64,000 nt of DNA from Oleiphilaceae bacterium (GCA_022447365.1 JAKVBL010000005.1:186001-250000), one strand, 5' to 3'. Positions 18,102 to 26,984 are shown, counted from the first letter of the stretch. Made by a program: numbers and translations. Notes: generated by a model from the sequence alone, not told the origin.

Positions 18102-18476
18102 GAATGGGTCCTGTTTTAGCGTTTACACACTCGACTAACTCGAGACTACGTTTGTGTTTGGCTACGTCTAATGCATTGCTTTGGTTTGGCCAACAAAAAT
18201 GAGTAGGTCTTTGTACTCCTCACATTAATTGGAGTCTAGACATAAAGTATTGATTTTGCTTGTTAACTGCGGGGTTTTGCTTGTTTTGTCACAAAACCAT
18301 TGTTTTTGAGTGGTACGTATAAGCTTGGAGTTGAAGTTCGAAAAAATGTCACTATAAACGAGTGCTAATAAGTCTCTGTCTCTTGCAAGATAAACACTTG
18401 CTTGTCACAGTGTTAATCTTCATAGCTTAATTCAATCAACAGTTCAGTCTGGCCAACCATAAGGTGTTAATGATCA
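18102..18476. other. 375-bp divergent intergenic region
   Basis: Lies between the divergent PEGA-MORN and M16C protease genes and should hold both promoters. I see no convincing -35/-10 pair. One inverted repeat, GGTTTTG / CAAAACC with a 12-nt spacer (18273-18298), is present. No small gene could be supported. Confidence 0.5.
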
Positions 18477-21380
18477 ATGAGCCACCCGCAATTTGAATTT
18501 GTAAGAAAACAACGTATTGAATCTCTCGCCGTAGATGCTGAAGAGTACGTGCACAAAGGCACCGGAGCACGACATTTACACTTTGCTTCAGAGAACGATG
18601 AGAATGTTTTCTTGGTAGGACTAAAGACTGTTCCGACTGACAATACAGGTGTGGCGCATATCCTTGAGCACACTGCATTGTGTGGTAGCGAAAAATATCC
18701 GGTACGCGATCCATTTTTTATGATGATTCGCCGCTCTCTGAACACCTTCATGAATGCCTTTACTAGCAGTGATTGGACGGCTTATCCTTTCGCGAGTAAG
18801 AACAAAAAAGACTTTAATAACCTCTTAGATGTGTATCTAGATGCGGTCTTTTTCTCGCGCTTGGACGAGATGGACTTTCTTCAAGAAGGGCATCGCGTAG
18901 AATTTGAAGAGGAAGGTAACGCAGATTCGCCATTGGTCTATAAAGGTGTTGTGTATAACGAGATGAAAGGCGCAATGAGTTCGCCGGTGAGCCAACTTTG
19001 GCAGACACTCACTCGTTATGTGTTTCCAACTTCGACTTACCATTACAACAGTGGTGGTGATCCCGAACATATTACCGACCTCACTTATGATCAGCTGAAA
19101 GCTTTCTATCGCAAGCATTATCATCCGAGTAATGCGGTATTTATGACCTTCGGTGATATCACAGCCGAAGAGCATCAAGAGACATTCCACAACAATGTCT
19201 TATCGCGTTTTGAGCGTTCAAATGATCTAGCTATTGTGACTGACGAAAAACGCTATTGTGCGCCGCTCACTGTCGTTGAAAATTACCCAATTGATGAAAA
19301 CGATGGTATTGAAAATAAAACACACATCGTGATGTCTTGGTTGCTCGATCACAGCTTTGATTTAGAAAGCAATCTTGAAGCGCACTTGTTGTCGAACGTG
19401 TTGTTCGAGAACTCTGCAGCGCCATTGCAGAAAGCACTCGAGCAAACTGAACTAGGGCAGGCACCATCACCGTTGTGTGGACTTGAAGACTCTAATAAAG
19501 AAATGTTGTTTGCTTGTGGCATTGAGGGAAGCGAGCCGGAGCGCGTCGCAGAGTTCGAAAAGCTTGTGATTTCTGTTCTCGAAGATGTGGCACAGAACGG
19601 TGTTCCGCAAGAGCGACTAGAGGCTGTTCTTCATCAGTTAGAACTGAGTCAGCGAGAGATCTCTGGTGATAGCTACCCATATGGTCTGCAGTTGATTTTG
19701 GCAGGGTTGTCGCCGATGTTGCATGGCGGGGATCCGGTCGCACTACTTGATTTAGATCCTGTTTTAGAGCGCCTACGCGAACAGATTAAAGATCCTGATT
19801 ATATCCAGTCACGAGTGAAGAGACTGCTGCTTAATAACGCGCATCGCGTGACTTTGGTAATGAAACCAAATCAAGGCTTTGATGCTGTTCGTGCGAGTCT
19901 GGTTGAAGATGAGCTCGCTGCGAAAAAGTCAGCAATGAGCTCTGAAGAGTTAGAAAATGTTGAGAGCAAAGCGAAAGCGCTCAAAGCTCGACAAGAAGCG
20001 AAAGACGATGAATCTATCTTGCCTAAAGTTGGTATCGAAGATGTTCCGAGTGAGCTTTACAGGCCACAAGGTACGATTGTAGGGGGTGCGTCTAAGCTGA
20101 CGCAATATGAGCAAGGCACAAATGGTCTTATTTACCAGCAAGTCATTTTCGACTTGCCTGCCTTGTCTGAACAAGAGCAGCAATTGCTTCCGATCTACAC
20201 AGCTATCGTCACGGAATTAGGTGTCGCTGATCAGAGTTATTTGGAAATGCAGAATCAGCAGTCAGCTGCAACAGGTGGTATTCATGCATTTTCTAGTGTG
20301 AAAGGTGGAGGTGCTGATGAGCAAGACGTTAAAGGAGTGCTTGTTTTCAGTGGTAAGGCTTTACGTCGAAATGCGCAAACCTTGAATCGTCTCTTACATG
20401 ATTACATAAACAATGTTCGTTTTGATGAGACCTCTCGCATGCGAGAACTAGTCTCTCAGATGCGCGCGCGTCGCGAACAATCTGTTGTAAATAACGGCCA
20501 TAGCTTAGCAATGGGTGCGGCTTCTAGCGGTATGAGTCCGGCAGCTAATCTGGCTTATCGTCTAGGTGGATTGCAAGGCATTAAATCACTGAAAGCGCTG
20601 GATACTTCTTTGAATGAAGAGTCCGCATTGCAACAGTTAGCAGATCAACTATCTGAGCTTCATAGTAAAGTTATTGCGATGCCAAGACAGTACTTGGTTG
20701 TTGGTGAAGCGGAAGCTCTCGAGACTTCGAAAGGCTTAATACAGGCAGAAGCTTTAAGTGAGTCGGCGAACGCAGAAAGCTTTAGTTTGCCATCAATACG
20801 TCAAGCAAATAAGCAAGCTTGGATTACCAATACACAAGTTAATTTCTGTGCGAAAGCATTTGCTACAGTACCGGTTGAGCATGAGGATGCACCGGCTTTG
20901 AGTGTGTTAGGTGGTTTCTTGAGAAATGGTTTCTTGCATCGTGCTATTCGTGAGCAAGGTGGTGCGTATGGTGGCGGTGCTAGCCAAGATAGTGCAAGTG
21001 CATCATTCCGCTTTTTCTCCTACAGAGACCCTCGCTTGAGCGAGACCTTGTCTGATTTTGATGCATCTATTCAGTGGATGTTGAATGAAGAGCATGATCC
21101 TGAGCAGCTTGAACAGGCGGTATTAGGTGTTGTTTCGCAAATAGATAAACCTCGTTCTCCTGCAGGTGAAGCAAAAGGGGATTTCCATAGTGAGCTGTTT
21201 GGAAGAACACAAGCGAAGCGAGATCAATTCCGACAAGCCGTACTTAAAGTAAGCTTGGATGATTTGAAGCATGTAGCTAGTAGATATCTCCAAGATGAGA
21301 ATGCGAGTGTTGCTGTTGTTTCTAACTCGGCGAATGAAGAAGCATTGCGTGATTTAGGCGTGGAGATTCAAGAGCTATAG
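18477..21380 (+). CDS. M16C family zinc metalloprotease (insulinase/PreP-like)
   Basis: 967 aa, the full-length single-chain form. The inverted zinc motif HILEH lies at 61-65 and the distal ligand is probably Glu162 in YNEMKGAMSSP, as in presequence protease. N-terminal M16 halves, the M16C-associated linker with coiled coil (about 470-520) and the C-terminal halves (about 540-960) are all present. These enzymes degrade unstructured peptides inside a closed chamber. No signal peptide is visible, so it is probably cytosolic. The ATG at 18477 has a weak site (AAGGTG about 13 bases upstream). Apparently a single gene ending at a strong terminator. Confidence 0.93.
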   Translation: MSHPQFEFVRKQRIESLAVDAEEYVHKGTGARHLHFASENDENVFLVGLKTVPTDNTGVAHILEHTALCGSEKYPVRDPFFMMIRRSLNTFMNAFTSSDWTAYPFASKNKKDFNNLLDVYLDAVFFSRLDEMDFLQEGHRVEFEEEGNADSPLVYKGVVYNEMKGAMSSPVSQLWQTLTRYVFPTSTYHYNSGGDPEHITDLTYDQLKAFYRKHYHPSNAVFMTFGDITAEEHQETFHNNVLSRFERSNDLAIVTDEKRYCAPLTVVENYPIDENDGIENKTHIVMSWLLDHSFDLESNLEAHLLSNVLFENSAAPLQKALEQTELGQAPSPLCGLEDSNKEMLFACGIEGSEPERVAEFEKLVISVLEDVAQNGVPQERLEAVLHQLELSQREISGDSYPYGLQLILAGLSPMLHGGDPVALLDLDPVLERLREQIKDPDYIQSRVKRLLLNNAHRVTLVMKPNQGFDAVRASLVEDELAAKKSAMSSEELENVESKAKALKARQEAKDDESILPKVGIEDVPSELYRPQGTIVGGASKLTQYEQGTNGLIYQQVIFDLPALSEQEQQLLPIYTAIVTELGVADQSYLEMQNQQSAATGGIHAFSSVKGGGADEQDVKGVLVFSGKALRRNAQTLNRLLHDYINNVRFDETSRMRELVSQMRARREQSVVNNGHSLAMGAASSGMSPAANLAYRLGGLQGIKSLKALDTSLNEESALQQLADQLSELHSKVIAMPRQYLVVGEAEALETSKGLIQAEALSESANAESFSLPSIRQANKQAWITNTQVNFCAKAFATVPVEHEDAPALSVLGGFLRNGFLHRAIREQGGAYGGGASQDSASASFRFFSYRDPRLSETLSDFDASIQWMLNEEHDPEQLEQAVLGVVSQIDKPRSPAGEAKGDFHSELFGRTQAKRDQFRQAVLKVSLDDLKHVASRYLQDENASVAVVSNSANEEALRDLGVEIQEL

Positions 21381-21390
21381 GCAAGCGGTT

Positions 21391-21438
21391 AAATGGTTGA
21401 GAAAGGTCTGTATTCTAAGACTCTCTCAACCATTTTTT
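21391..21438. terminator. Terminator between the M16C gene and the phn locus
   Basis: AAATGGTTGAGA pairs with TCTCAACCATTT across a 20-nt loop and is followed by a T-run on the plus strand; A's on the other side allow use from the minus strand too. Confidence 0.75.
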
Positions 21439-21447
21439 CTGATTAAA

Positions 21448-22353
21448 TTACCCATCTATTGGAATCATTAAATAGATTCCGCTCATGATCAATGCGAGCC
21501 CAAGATAGCGCAGTTTCCCAAAGTTCTCTTTTAAAAAAACTACACCAAATATCACCCCAATGACGATGCTTGATTGCCTCAGAGCAACAAGATAAGACAC
21601 GTTTTCAGTCGCATGCATGGCGATCAAAACCAAAGAGTATGTGAGTGTCATGATGAATGCTGTCATGGCACTGATCTTCTTTTTATTCGACACAACATCG
21701 CGCCACGCGTCTCTTCCAGATTTAGATACGAAGAGTATTGTGCACATGGCAATCATTGACGATGCCGAAAGACACCACATGTATATCAATGCTTTGACGC
21801 TCTCACTCTCATTAAATTGAGATTGGCTAGCGAGAGAATTTAATACCGTTTGGTCAATAAGCGTGTAGCCTGTTGTTCCGATAGCAGCGAGTAGGGCATG
21901 TAATAAGCTCGAGCTGAGATGCTCGTTATACTCTGTTTTACGAGGCCAGCTTATCGCGATGCAGCCCAGTAAAATTCCTAATGCGCAAAGGCTTTGTATA
22001 AAGCTGAATTTCAATTCGAACAGTAGAAAGGCAGCGAGTGGTGTGAAGATTACCGGTAACGCCCTTGCTAGAGGATAAGACACTGAAAAATTACCGTGTC
22101 GGTATGCGCCCGCTAGTCCAACGAAATAAAGCGCCTGGCATATTCCCGTGAGTGCAATTTCTATCGGGTAATGCTGAATAACAAAAACAACACTTTTGAA
22201 TTTAAGCAATACGATTGGGCTTAGTATTAGGGTGGCCGCAGCGCTTACCAACGCGAAGAACGAGAGAGACGGTGTTTGCTGCTTGCTTATGACATTCCAT
22301 AAGGCGTGACAAAAAGCAGAAGCAAGCACCAAAACAACAGCAATGTAGGTCAT
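21448..22353 (-). CDS. EamA/DMT-family transporter in the phosphonate cluster
   Basis: 301 aa with ten predicted membrane helices in two EamA halves (about 5-130 and 150-295). The family includes metabolite exporters and some importers; substrate is not readable from sequence. It follows the HD-domain gene with a single-base gap, so it is very likely translated from the phnW-phnX-HD message. A role in moving an intermediate or product of AEP breakdown is inference. The end at 21448 is next to the terminator shared with the M16C gene. Confidence 0.8.
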   Translation of the reverse strand: MTYIAVVLVLASAFCHALWNVISKQQTPSLSFFALVSAAATLILSPIVLLKFKSVVFVIQHYPIEIALTGICQALYFVGLAGAYRHGNFSVSYPLARALPVIFTPLAAFLLFELKFSFIQSLCALGILLGCIAISWPRKTEYNEHLSSSLLHALLAAIGTTGYTLIDQTVLNSLASQSQFNESESVKALIYMWCLSASSMIAMCTILFVSKSGRDAWRDVVSNKKKISAMTAFIMTLTYSLVLIAMHATENVSYLVALRQSSIVIGVIFGVVFLKENFGKLRYLGLALIMSGIYLMIPIDG

Positions 22354-22354
22354 A

Positions 22355-22909
22355 TCAGTTTTTAATCAGTCTCTCTAATAAAGGACGAAAGTAGCTGAGC
22401 GGTGCCGCACCTTGATCGATTTTTTTGCCTTCATCATCGTAACGGCGCAATGCGATGGCATTGCTGAAGCTGTTAGATTGTTCGAACGAACGCATTTGTT
22501 TTTCAGTCATCGGTCCTCCTTGCACAGCAAGACTTTGTTTTGAAGCCTCACTTAAGCTATTCAGATAACCGTCATCTTTTGCGCACAAATAACGCTTAGC
22601 GGCTACGTGCAATCGAATCGGGTCTGTGACCTGTTTCGGAAACAACGTATCAAGCATGGTTACGCCGACCCGCTCGTGGTGAAAGTCTTGTTCGTAATTT
22701 GCGTTATGTTCATAGGCGTGAAAGTGGCCAATATCGTGCAACAAGGCTGCCGCAATCAGAGCATCACCTGCATCCTCTTGTTCTGCTAGTGTTGCGCATT
22801 GGCGCATATGTAGGCTTTGCGAGACACCTTCGCCATAGTGCTCGTTGCCATATTGTTCGAATAAACTAAATAGCTCGTCGATGCTTTTTAACGCGATTGC
22901 CTCGCTCAT
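22355..22909 (-). CDS. PhnZ-like HD-domain oxygenase (phosphonate-operon HDIG protein)
   Basis: 184 aa. It belongs to the HD proteins regularly found in phosphonate operons; PhnZ of this group is a mixed-valent di-iron oxygenase that cleaves 2-amino-1-hydroxyethylphosphonate to glycine and phosphate. Candidate iron ligands are all present: His34, His58, Asp59, His78, His101 and Asp158 or Asp159. His62 and Lys105 match PhnZ substrate-contact positions, and Tyr25/Glu27 the capping loop (positions recalled from PhnZ, not aligned). The usual partner PhnY, which makes the hydroxylated substrate, is not in the window. Its ATG overlaps the phnX stop by four bases (ATGA), implying coupling. Confidence 0.82.
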   Translation of the reverse strand: MSEAIALKSIDELFSLFEQYGNEHYGEGVSQSLHMRQCATLAEQEDAGDALIAAALLHDIGHFHAYEHNANYEQDFHHERVGVTMLDTLFPKQVTDPIRLHVAAKRYLCAKDDGYLNSLSEASKQSLAVQGGPMTEKQMRSFEQSNSFSNAIALRRYDDEGKKIDQGAAPLSYFRPLLERLIKN

Positions 22910-23721
22910 GGGCGCTCTCCATTCATAAGGCGTGCATTGATACTCTCGATCACATTTGGGAGCTCGGCGACGCTATCGATAATGTAGTGCGGGTTTACTT
23001 TGGCGAGTTTTTCTTCGGCACCTTGTCTTAGGTTTGACTGTTCTTCCTGATTGAGCGCTTCCCACTGCGCTTGTCGCAGTCCAAGGGCGTTGCCTGAAAT
23101 GGATACACCAACTGTCCACATGCCAGCATGGCGGCCTTCCTCTAGTCCCGTTTCAGTGTCATCAACTTTTATACAAGTCGCCGCGTCGAGTATACCGAGC
23201 TCTTCCATGACAGCTTGCGCCATATATGGGTAAGGACGCCCCTTGCTAACTTGTGTAGCGCATACATTCGACTGGGTAGTGAAACCTTGTTGCTCGGCTG
23301 TTTTTGCAACTAAGGCGTACATCTCTTCGTTGTAACCAGTATTCGAGCCGATTTTGATCTCTTTGTACTTAAGGTAGGCCATCGTATCTAAACAGCCCGG
23401 GATGACCTGACTAAACTCTTGGATTGTCTCTAATTGCAGTGGCAGAAACTCATGGTATAAGCGTTGTACGTCTTCTTCAGATGGGCTTCTTTGATAATGA
23501 GTCTCCCACTGCTGTGCAATCTCTGGCATGGCGAGCATTTGTCGAATGTGCTCGCTTTTCTCTGTACCCATTGGGGCGCGACATTCAGCATCGCTAACCG
23601 TAACGTCTTTACGTTCGAATAAAGCTTTGAACGCTTCGATCGGTGCGACAGAACCGAAATCAACAGTGGTGCCTGCCCAATCAAAAATGGCGGCTTTAAT
23701 AGTGTTATTTGCGTTGTTCAT
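22906..23721 (-). CDS. phnX: Phosphonoacetaldehyde hydrolase PhnX (phosphonatase)
   Basis: 271 aa HAD-superfamily enzyme cleaving phosphonoacetaldehyde to acetaldehyde and phosphate. The HAD nucleophile is Asp14 in FDWAGTTVD; the Schiff-base lysine specific to phosphonatases is probably Lys55 in APMGTEKSEH; the last HAD motif appears as VDDTETGLEEG. Length is normal. It stands 15 bp after phnW and overlaps the HD-domain gene by 4 bp, so the minus-strand unit is phnW-phnX-HD-DMT transporter. Confidence 0.96.
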   Translation of the reverse strand: MNNANNTIKAAIFDWAGTTVDFGSVAPIEAFKALFERKDVTVSDAECRAPMGTEKSEHIRQMLAMPEIAQQWETHYQRSPSEEDVQRLYHEFLPLQLETIQEFSQVIPGCLDTMAYLKYKEIKIGSNTGYNEEMYALVAKTAEQQGFTTQSNVCATQVSKGRPYPYMAQAVMEELGILDAATCIKVDDTETGLEEGRHAGMWTVGVSISGNALGLRQAQWEALNQEEQSNLRQGAEEKLAKVNPHYIIDSVAELPNVIESINARLMNGERP

Positions 23722-23736
23722 AAATATCTCGCGTGT

Positions 23737-24861
23737 TTATAGCCAATAGCGTTCTTCAGAAACTGCTTGAATAAGTCTTTGAATATCTTCAGGAAATACG
23801 TGGCCAATCGTGCCGATTCGGAAGCAATCTGCTTGGCTTACTTTTCCGGGGTAAATAACGAAACCGCGTTTTTTTAATCCGTCATAAAAGGTATTGAAGC
23901 GATAACTTTCATACTGCGGGTTTAAAAACGTACTAATAAATGGTGAGCGTAAATCACCTTGTAGTAAGGTTGTGAAGCCAAGCTTTTCCATGCCGGCAAT
24001 AAGGGTATCTCTATTTTTCAAGTAGCGTTGATAGCGCGCTTCAACACCGCCTTCTTGTTCTAATTCGATAAGAGCTTGCTCAAATGCGCGTACAACATGA
24101 GTTGGTGATGTAAAGCGCCACTTGCCCGGGTCTTTTTCCATCGCTTGCCATTGATCAAATAAATCTAGGCTGTGTGAGCGCGCTAGGCCTTCACATTTGG
24201 CAATAGAGGAATGCTTTGCGAGCACAAACCCAAAGCCAGGGACGCCTTGAATACATTTGTTGGCGCTACTGATTAAAAAGTCGATATTTAACTCAGCCAG
24301 ATCAAGAGGAATGCCACCGAAAGAACTCATAGCGTCGACAATGAAGGTGCAGTTGTTTTCTTTGCAGACATGACTGATGGGCTCAATGGGGTTGAGCATG
24401 CCTGTTGTTGTTTCGCAATGAACCATTGCGACATAGATGTCGCCAGAGAGCTCCTTTAACACCTGCTGTAGTTTTGTAGGGTCGACAGGAGATGTTTCTC
24501 CGTAATCGATCAGACTAAAAGGAATGTTCAGGATCGAAGCCATGGTTGCCATGCGTTGTCCATAGGCACCATTAGCGAGTATGACTAAATGTCCTGAAGC
24601 GGGTATGACTGAACCAAGTGTTGCTTCGACAGAGGCTGAGCCGCTGCCTTGCATCAACACAGCAGTGTATTCGTCTTGATATTCCTCGCTAGTTGCAAGT
24701 CTTACCAAGCGCTGTCTAACGCCTTGAACAAGTTGCTTGTAGTCATCATCCCATGTACACCAATCGCGTAACATGGCATTTCTCACGCCAGTGCTTGTTG
24801 ATAGAGGGCCAGGAGTAAGAAGTAAATAAGGATTTATCGGTGCATCCATTTTGGTCGTCAT
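23737..24861 (-). CDS. phnW: 2-Aminoethylphosphonate:pyruvate transaminase PhnW
   Basis: 374 aa class V PLP aminotransferase that converts AEP and pyruvate to phosphonoacetaldehyde and alanine. The N-terminal [15 protein letters not shown] block is diagnostic; the PLP lysine is Lys202 in [12 protein letters not shown] and the cofactor aspartate Asp176 in [10 protein letters not shown]. First gene of the catabolic unit. A sigma70-type promoter and a PhnR operator lie in the 145-bp gap upstream. The start at 24861 is kept; a second ATG four codons in is possible. Confidence 0.97.
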   Translation of the reverse strand: MTTKMDAPINPYLLLTPGPLSTSTGVRNAMLRDWCTWDDDYKQLVQGVRQRLVRLATSEEYQDEYTAVLMQGSGSASVEATLGSVIPASGHLVILANGAYGQRMATMASILNIPFSLIDYGETSPVDPTKLQQVLKELSGDIYVAMVHCETTTGMLNPIEPISHVCKENNCTFIVDAMSSFGGIPLDLAELNIDFLISSANKCIQGVPGFGFVLAKHSSIAKCEGLARSHSLDLFDQWQAMEKDPGKWRFTSPTHVVRAFEQALIELEQEGGVEARYQRYLKNRDTLIAGMEKLGFTTLLQGDLRSPFISTFLNPQYESYRFNTFYDGLKKRGFVIYPGKVSQADCFRIGTIGHVFPEDIQRLIQAVSEERYWL

Positions 24862-24880
24862 AAGTAAATCTCAAAATTAT

Positions 24881-24892
24881 TGGTATATACCA
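24881..24892. promoter_or_regulatory. Putative PhnR operator in front of phnW
   Basis: Perfect 12-bp palindrome TGGTATATACCA of the GntR/HutC type. It lies just downstream of the predicted phnW start of transcription. Read on the minus strand it is followed by AATAATTT, the same flank as the copy in front of phnS. Confidence 0.75.
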
Positions 24893-24902
24893 GTTTGGCG
24901 AG

Positions 24903-24932
24903 ATACTATGTGCACCTTTAGGTAAGGGTCAA
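24903..24932 (-). promoter_or_regulatory. Probable sigma70 promoter of phnW
   Basis: On the minus strand TTGACC (24932-24927) and TAGTAT (24908-24903) are separated by 18 bp. The operator begins about ten bases after the -10 box, a position expected for simple repression. Confidence 0.55.
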
Positions 24933-25006
24933 CGCTTTATCTGCAAAATTCATAAAAGTGAAATATACGGAGATCAGACAATCGAGGTCTGATAGATAAA
25001 AGAATC

Positions 25007-25717
25007 ATGGGTACATTAGCGAACGCAATAAAAGAGACTCTGACGGAAAATATCGTGAGATGGAGAGGGGAAGGCGAGATGAAACTACCCTCTGAGCGAG
25101 AGTTGAGTGAGCAACATTCAACAACGCGGGTAACAATCCGAGAGGCTTTGAAGTTGCTGGAAACAGAGGGCTTGATTTATCGGGAGAACCGACGTGGTTG
25201 GTTTATATCCCCACCTAAATTGCGTTATGACCCAAGTGTTCATGGACGGGTTAGTTTTGTCGATTATGCAAGGCAACAGGGTTTTCAACCGAGCACCCAA
25301 CTCCTTTCGATTAAGTTGACCGTAGCGGACCGCTACATAGCTTCGGAAATGCAAATTGCTGTTGGTAAGCCTGTATATCAAGTGAACCGCCTACGTAGCC
25401 TAGATGGACGGCCCGTTTTGTATGAGCAAATGCTATTGCGGGCAGACCTGTTACCAAACTTAGATAGGTTTGATTTAGAAGGTTCTCTGCATGCGTTATT
25501 GCGCAGCGAGTATAAAATGACTGTGCAAAAAGCCGACTTTGAAATTTCGGTATCGATACTTCCAAATGACGTTGCTCAAGCCTTAGCTGCACCAATGGGT
25601 GTATCGTCATTAAAGTTTCAGCGCAAGTATCGCAATCAGCATGGCGAGATCTTCGAATTCGATCATGAGCTATGGCGTCATGACGCCATTTCAATCAATT
25701 TTGATATTAACAACTAA
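25007..25717 (+). CDS. phnR: GntR-family transcriptional regulator PhnR
   Basis: 236 aa. N-terminal winged-helix GntR domain (about 1-70, LPSERELSEQHSTTRVTIREALKLL) and C-terminal UTRA effector domain (about 90-230), i.e. the HutC subfamily. Position between the divergent phnW and phnS units and the domain pattern match PhnR of AEP operons. Effector is inferred to be AEP or phosphonoacetaldehyde. An inverted repeat ATCAGAC / GTCTGAT (24973-24993) lies just before its ATG and could affect its own translation. No strong Shine-Dalgarno is visible. Confidence 0.88.
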   Translation: MGTLANAIKETLTENIVRWRGEGEMKLPSERELSEQHSTTRVTIREALKLLETEGLIYRENRRGWFISPPKLRYDPSVHGRVSFVDYARQQGFQPSTQLLSIKLTVADRYIASEMQIAVGKPVYQVNRLRSLDGRPVLYEQMLLRADLLPNLDRFDLEGSLHALLRSEYKMTVQKADFEISVSILPNDVAQALAAPMGVSSLKFQRKYRNQHGEIFEFDHELWRHDAISINFDINN

Positions 25718-25757
25718 TTCGTTGAGTTTAATTCTTTGTTTTTCTGCCACTGACGCG

Positions 25758-25797
25758 AGGTCATAAAATTGTCATAACAAGTTCACTGTATTGTCAC
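25758..25797 (+). promoter_or_regulatory. Tandem Pho box (four half-sites) upstream of phnS
   Basis: Four 7-mers AGGTCAT, TTGTCAT, AGTTCAC and TTGTCAC are spaced by AAAA, AACA and TGTA, giving an exact 11-bp period as in PhoB binding sites (consensus CTGTCAT per unit). A -10-like TTAAAT begins ten bases after the last unit, the usual geometry for a PhoB-activated promoter. Confidence 0.75.
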
Positions 25798-25823
25798 ATT
25801 TGGATATTTAAATGTTTCTCGTC

Positions 25824-25835
25824 TGGTCTATACCA
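25824..25835. promoter_or_regulatory. Putative PhnR operator in front of phnS
   Basis: TGGTCTATACCA, an 11-of-12 match to the copy before phnW and followed by the same AATAATTT flank. It lies between the predicted -10 and the phnS ribosome binding site, where binding should block transcription. Confidence 0.75.
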
Positions 25836-25856
25836 ATAATTTAGAGGAACAAGCCA

Positions 25857-26882
25857 ATGGCTATGATGAAGATAATGAAGAAATGTGTTACAAGTGCAGC
25901 ATTGATGGCCCTTAGTGGTCTTGGAATGGCTGCAACAGAATTAACTGTATATACAGCGTTTGAAGCAGAAGATCTGAAGCGTTATAAGGCAGAATTCGAA
26001 AACAAGAACCCTGATATCAAAGTCAATTGGGTACGCGACTCCACAGGCATCGTTACTGCTAAGTTGCTTGCTGAAAAAGAAAATCCGCAAGCAGACGTTG
26101 TTTGGGGTTTAGCGGGCACATCACTGCTTATTCTTAAAGATGAGCAAATGCTAGAAACTTATAAGCCTGTTGGTTTTGAAAAACTATCGCCGAAGTTTCG
26201 TGATAACAGCGCAGAAACGCAATGGGTAGGCCTAGATGCATGGATGGCTGGCTTATGTGTGAATACCGTTGAAGCACAGAAAGCGGGTTTGCCTATGCCA
26301 AGCTCGTGGGAAGATTTGACCAAGCCTGTCTATAGAGGCCATGTCATTATGCCTAATCCAAACTCTTCAGGTACTGGCTTCTTAGATGTATCAAGCTGGC
26401 TACAAATGTTCGGAGAGGACAAAGGTTGGGAATACATGGATGCGCTTCACGAAAACATTTCACGTTATACCCACTCTGGTTCAAAGCCTTGTAAATTGGC
26501 CGCCGCTGGTGAAACGCCTATTGGTATTTCATTTGCATTTCGTGGCGCGAAAGAAAAAACAAAAGGCGCACCAGTTGAAGTGGTCTTTCCTTCAGAAGGT
26601 TTAGGCTGGGACGTAGAAGCGGCAGCGATTGTTAAAGGTACTGACAAGCTAGACGCTGCGAAAAAGCTTATGGACTTTGCAGTCTCTGAAGATGCAATGC
26701 GCATGTATAACGTTGGTTATGCAATTGTTGCAATACCAGGTATTGCAAAACCAGTTGAGCATTTCCCAGAAAATGCTGAAGAACTCATCATAGATAACGA
26801 TTTTGGTTGGGCTGCTAAGAACCGTAAAGACATTTTGTCTACGTGGGCTAGCCGTTACGACGGAAAATCTGATCCGAAGTAA
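25857..26882 (+). CDS. phnS: AEP ABC transporter, periplasmic substrate-binding protein PhnS-type
   Basis: 341 aa. Signal peptide of about 25 residues (MKKCVTSAALMALSGLGMAA), then a type II periplasmic binding protein fold resembling ferric/spermidine binding proteins (ELTVYTAFEAEDLKRYKAEF). Context with phnT, phnU and phnWX identifies it as the AEP-binding component of the PhnS2-T2-U2 type. AGAGGA lies about eight bases before the ATG. A strong terminator-like hairpin follows the gene, so it should be expressed above the membrane components. Confidence 0.9.
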   Translation: MAMMKIMKKCVTSAALMALSGLGMAATELTVYTAFEAEDLKRYKAEFENKNPDIKVNWVRDSTGIVTAKLLAEKENPQADVVWGLAGTSLLILKDEQMLETYKPVGFEKLSPKFRDNSAETQWVGLDAWMAGLCVNTVEAQKAGLPMPSSWEDLTKPVYRGHVIMPNPNSSGTGFLDVSSWLQMFGEDKGWEYMDALHENISRYTHSGSKPCKLAAAGETPIGISFAFRGAKEKTKGAPVEVVFPSEGLGWDVEAAAIVKGTDKLDAAKKLMDFAVSEDAMRMYNVGYAIVAIPGIAKPVEHFPENAEELIIDNDFGWAAKNRKDILSTWASRYDGKSDPK

Positions 26883-26924
26883 GGCTTTCTCAACCAGCCA
26901 TGACTCCGACGTAGCTGTTGTTGC

Positions 26925-26950
26925 GCGGTGCCTTTGGGCACCGCTTTTTT
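26925..26950 (+). terminator. Intrinsic terminator/attenuator between phnS and phnT
   Basis: GCGGTGCC-TTTG-GGCACCGC followed by six T's: a perfect 8-bp GC-rich stem. It stands between the binding-protein gene and the ATPase gene, so partial read-through would give more PhnS than PhnT/PhnU. Confidence 0.85.
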
Positions 26951-26984
26951 GAGTTCTACCCATCCATTGTCTGCGAGTCTCATT

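Noticed and set aside
18477-18500. N-terminus MSHPQFEF of the M16C protease resembles the streptavidin-binding tag core SHPQFE
   Set aside because: Chance match in a natural chromosomal gene; no vector sequence or other sign of engineering around it.
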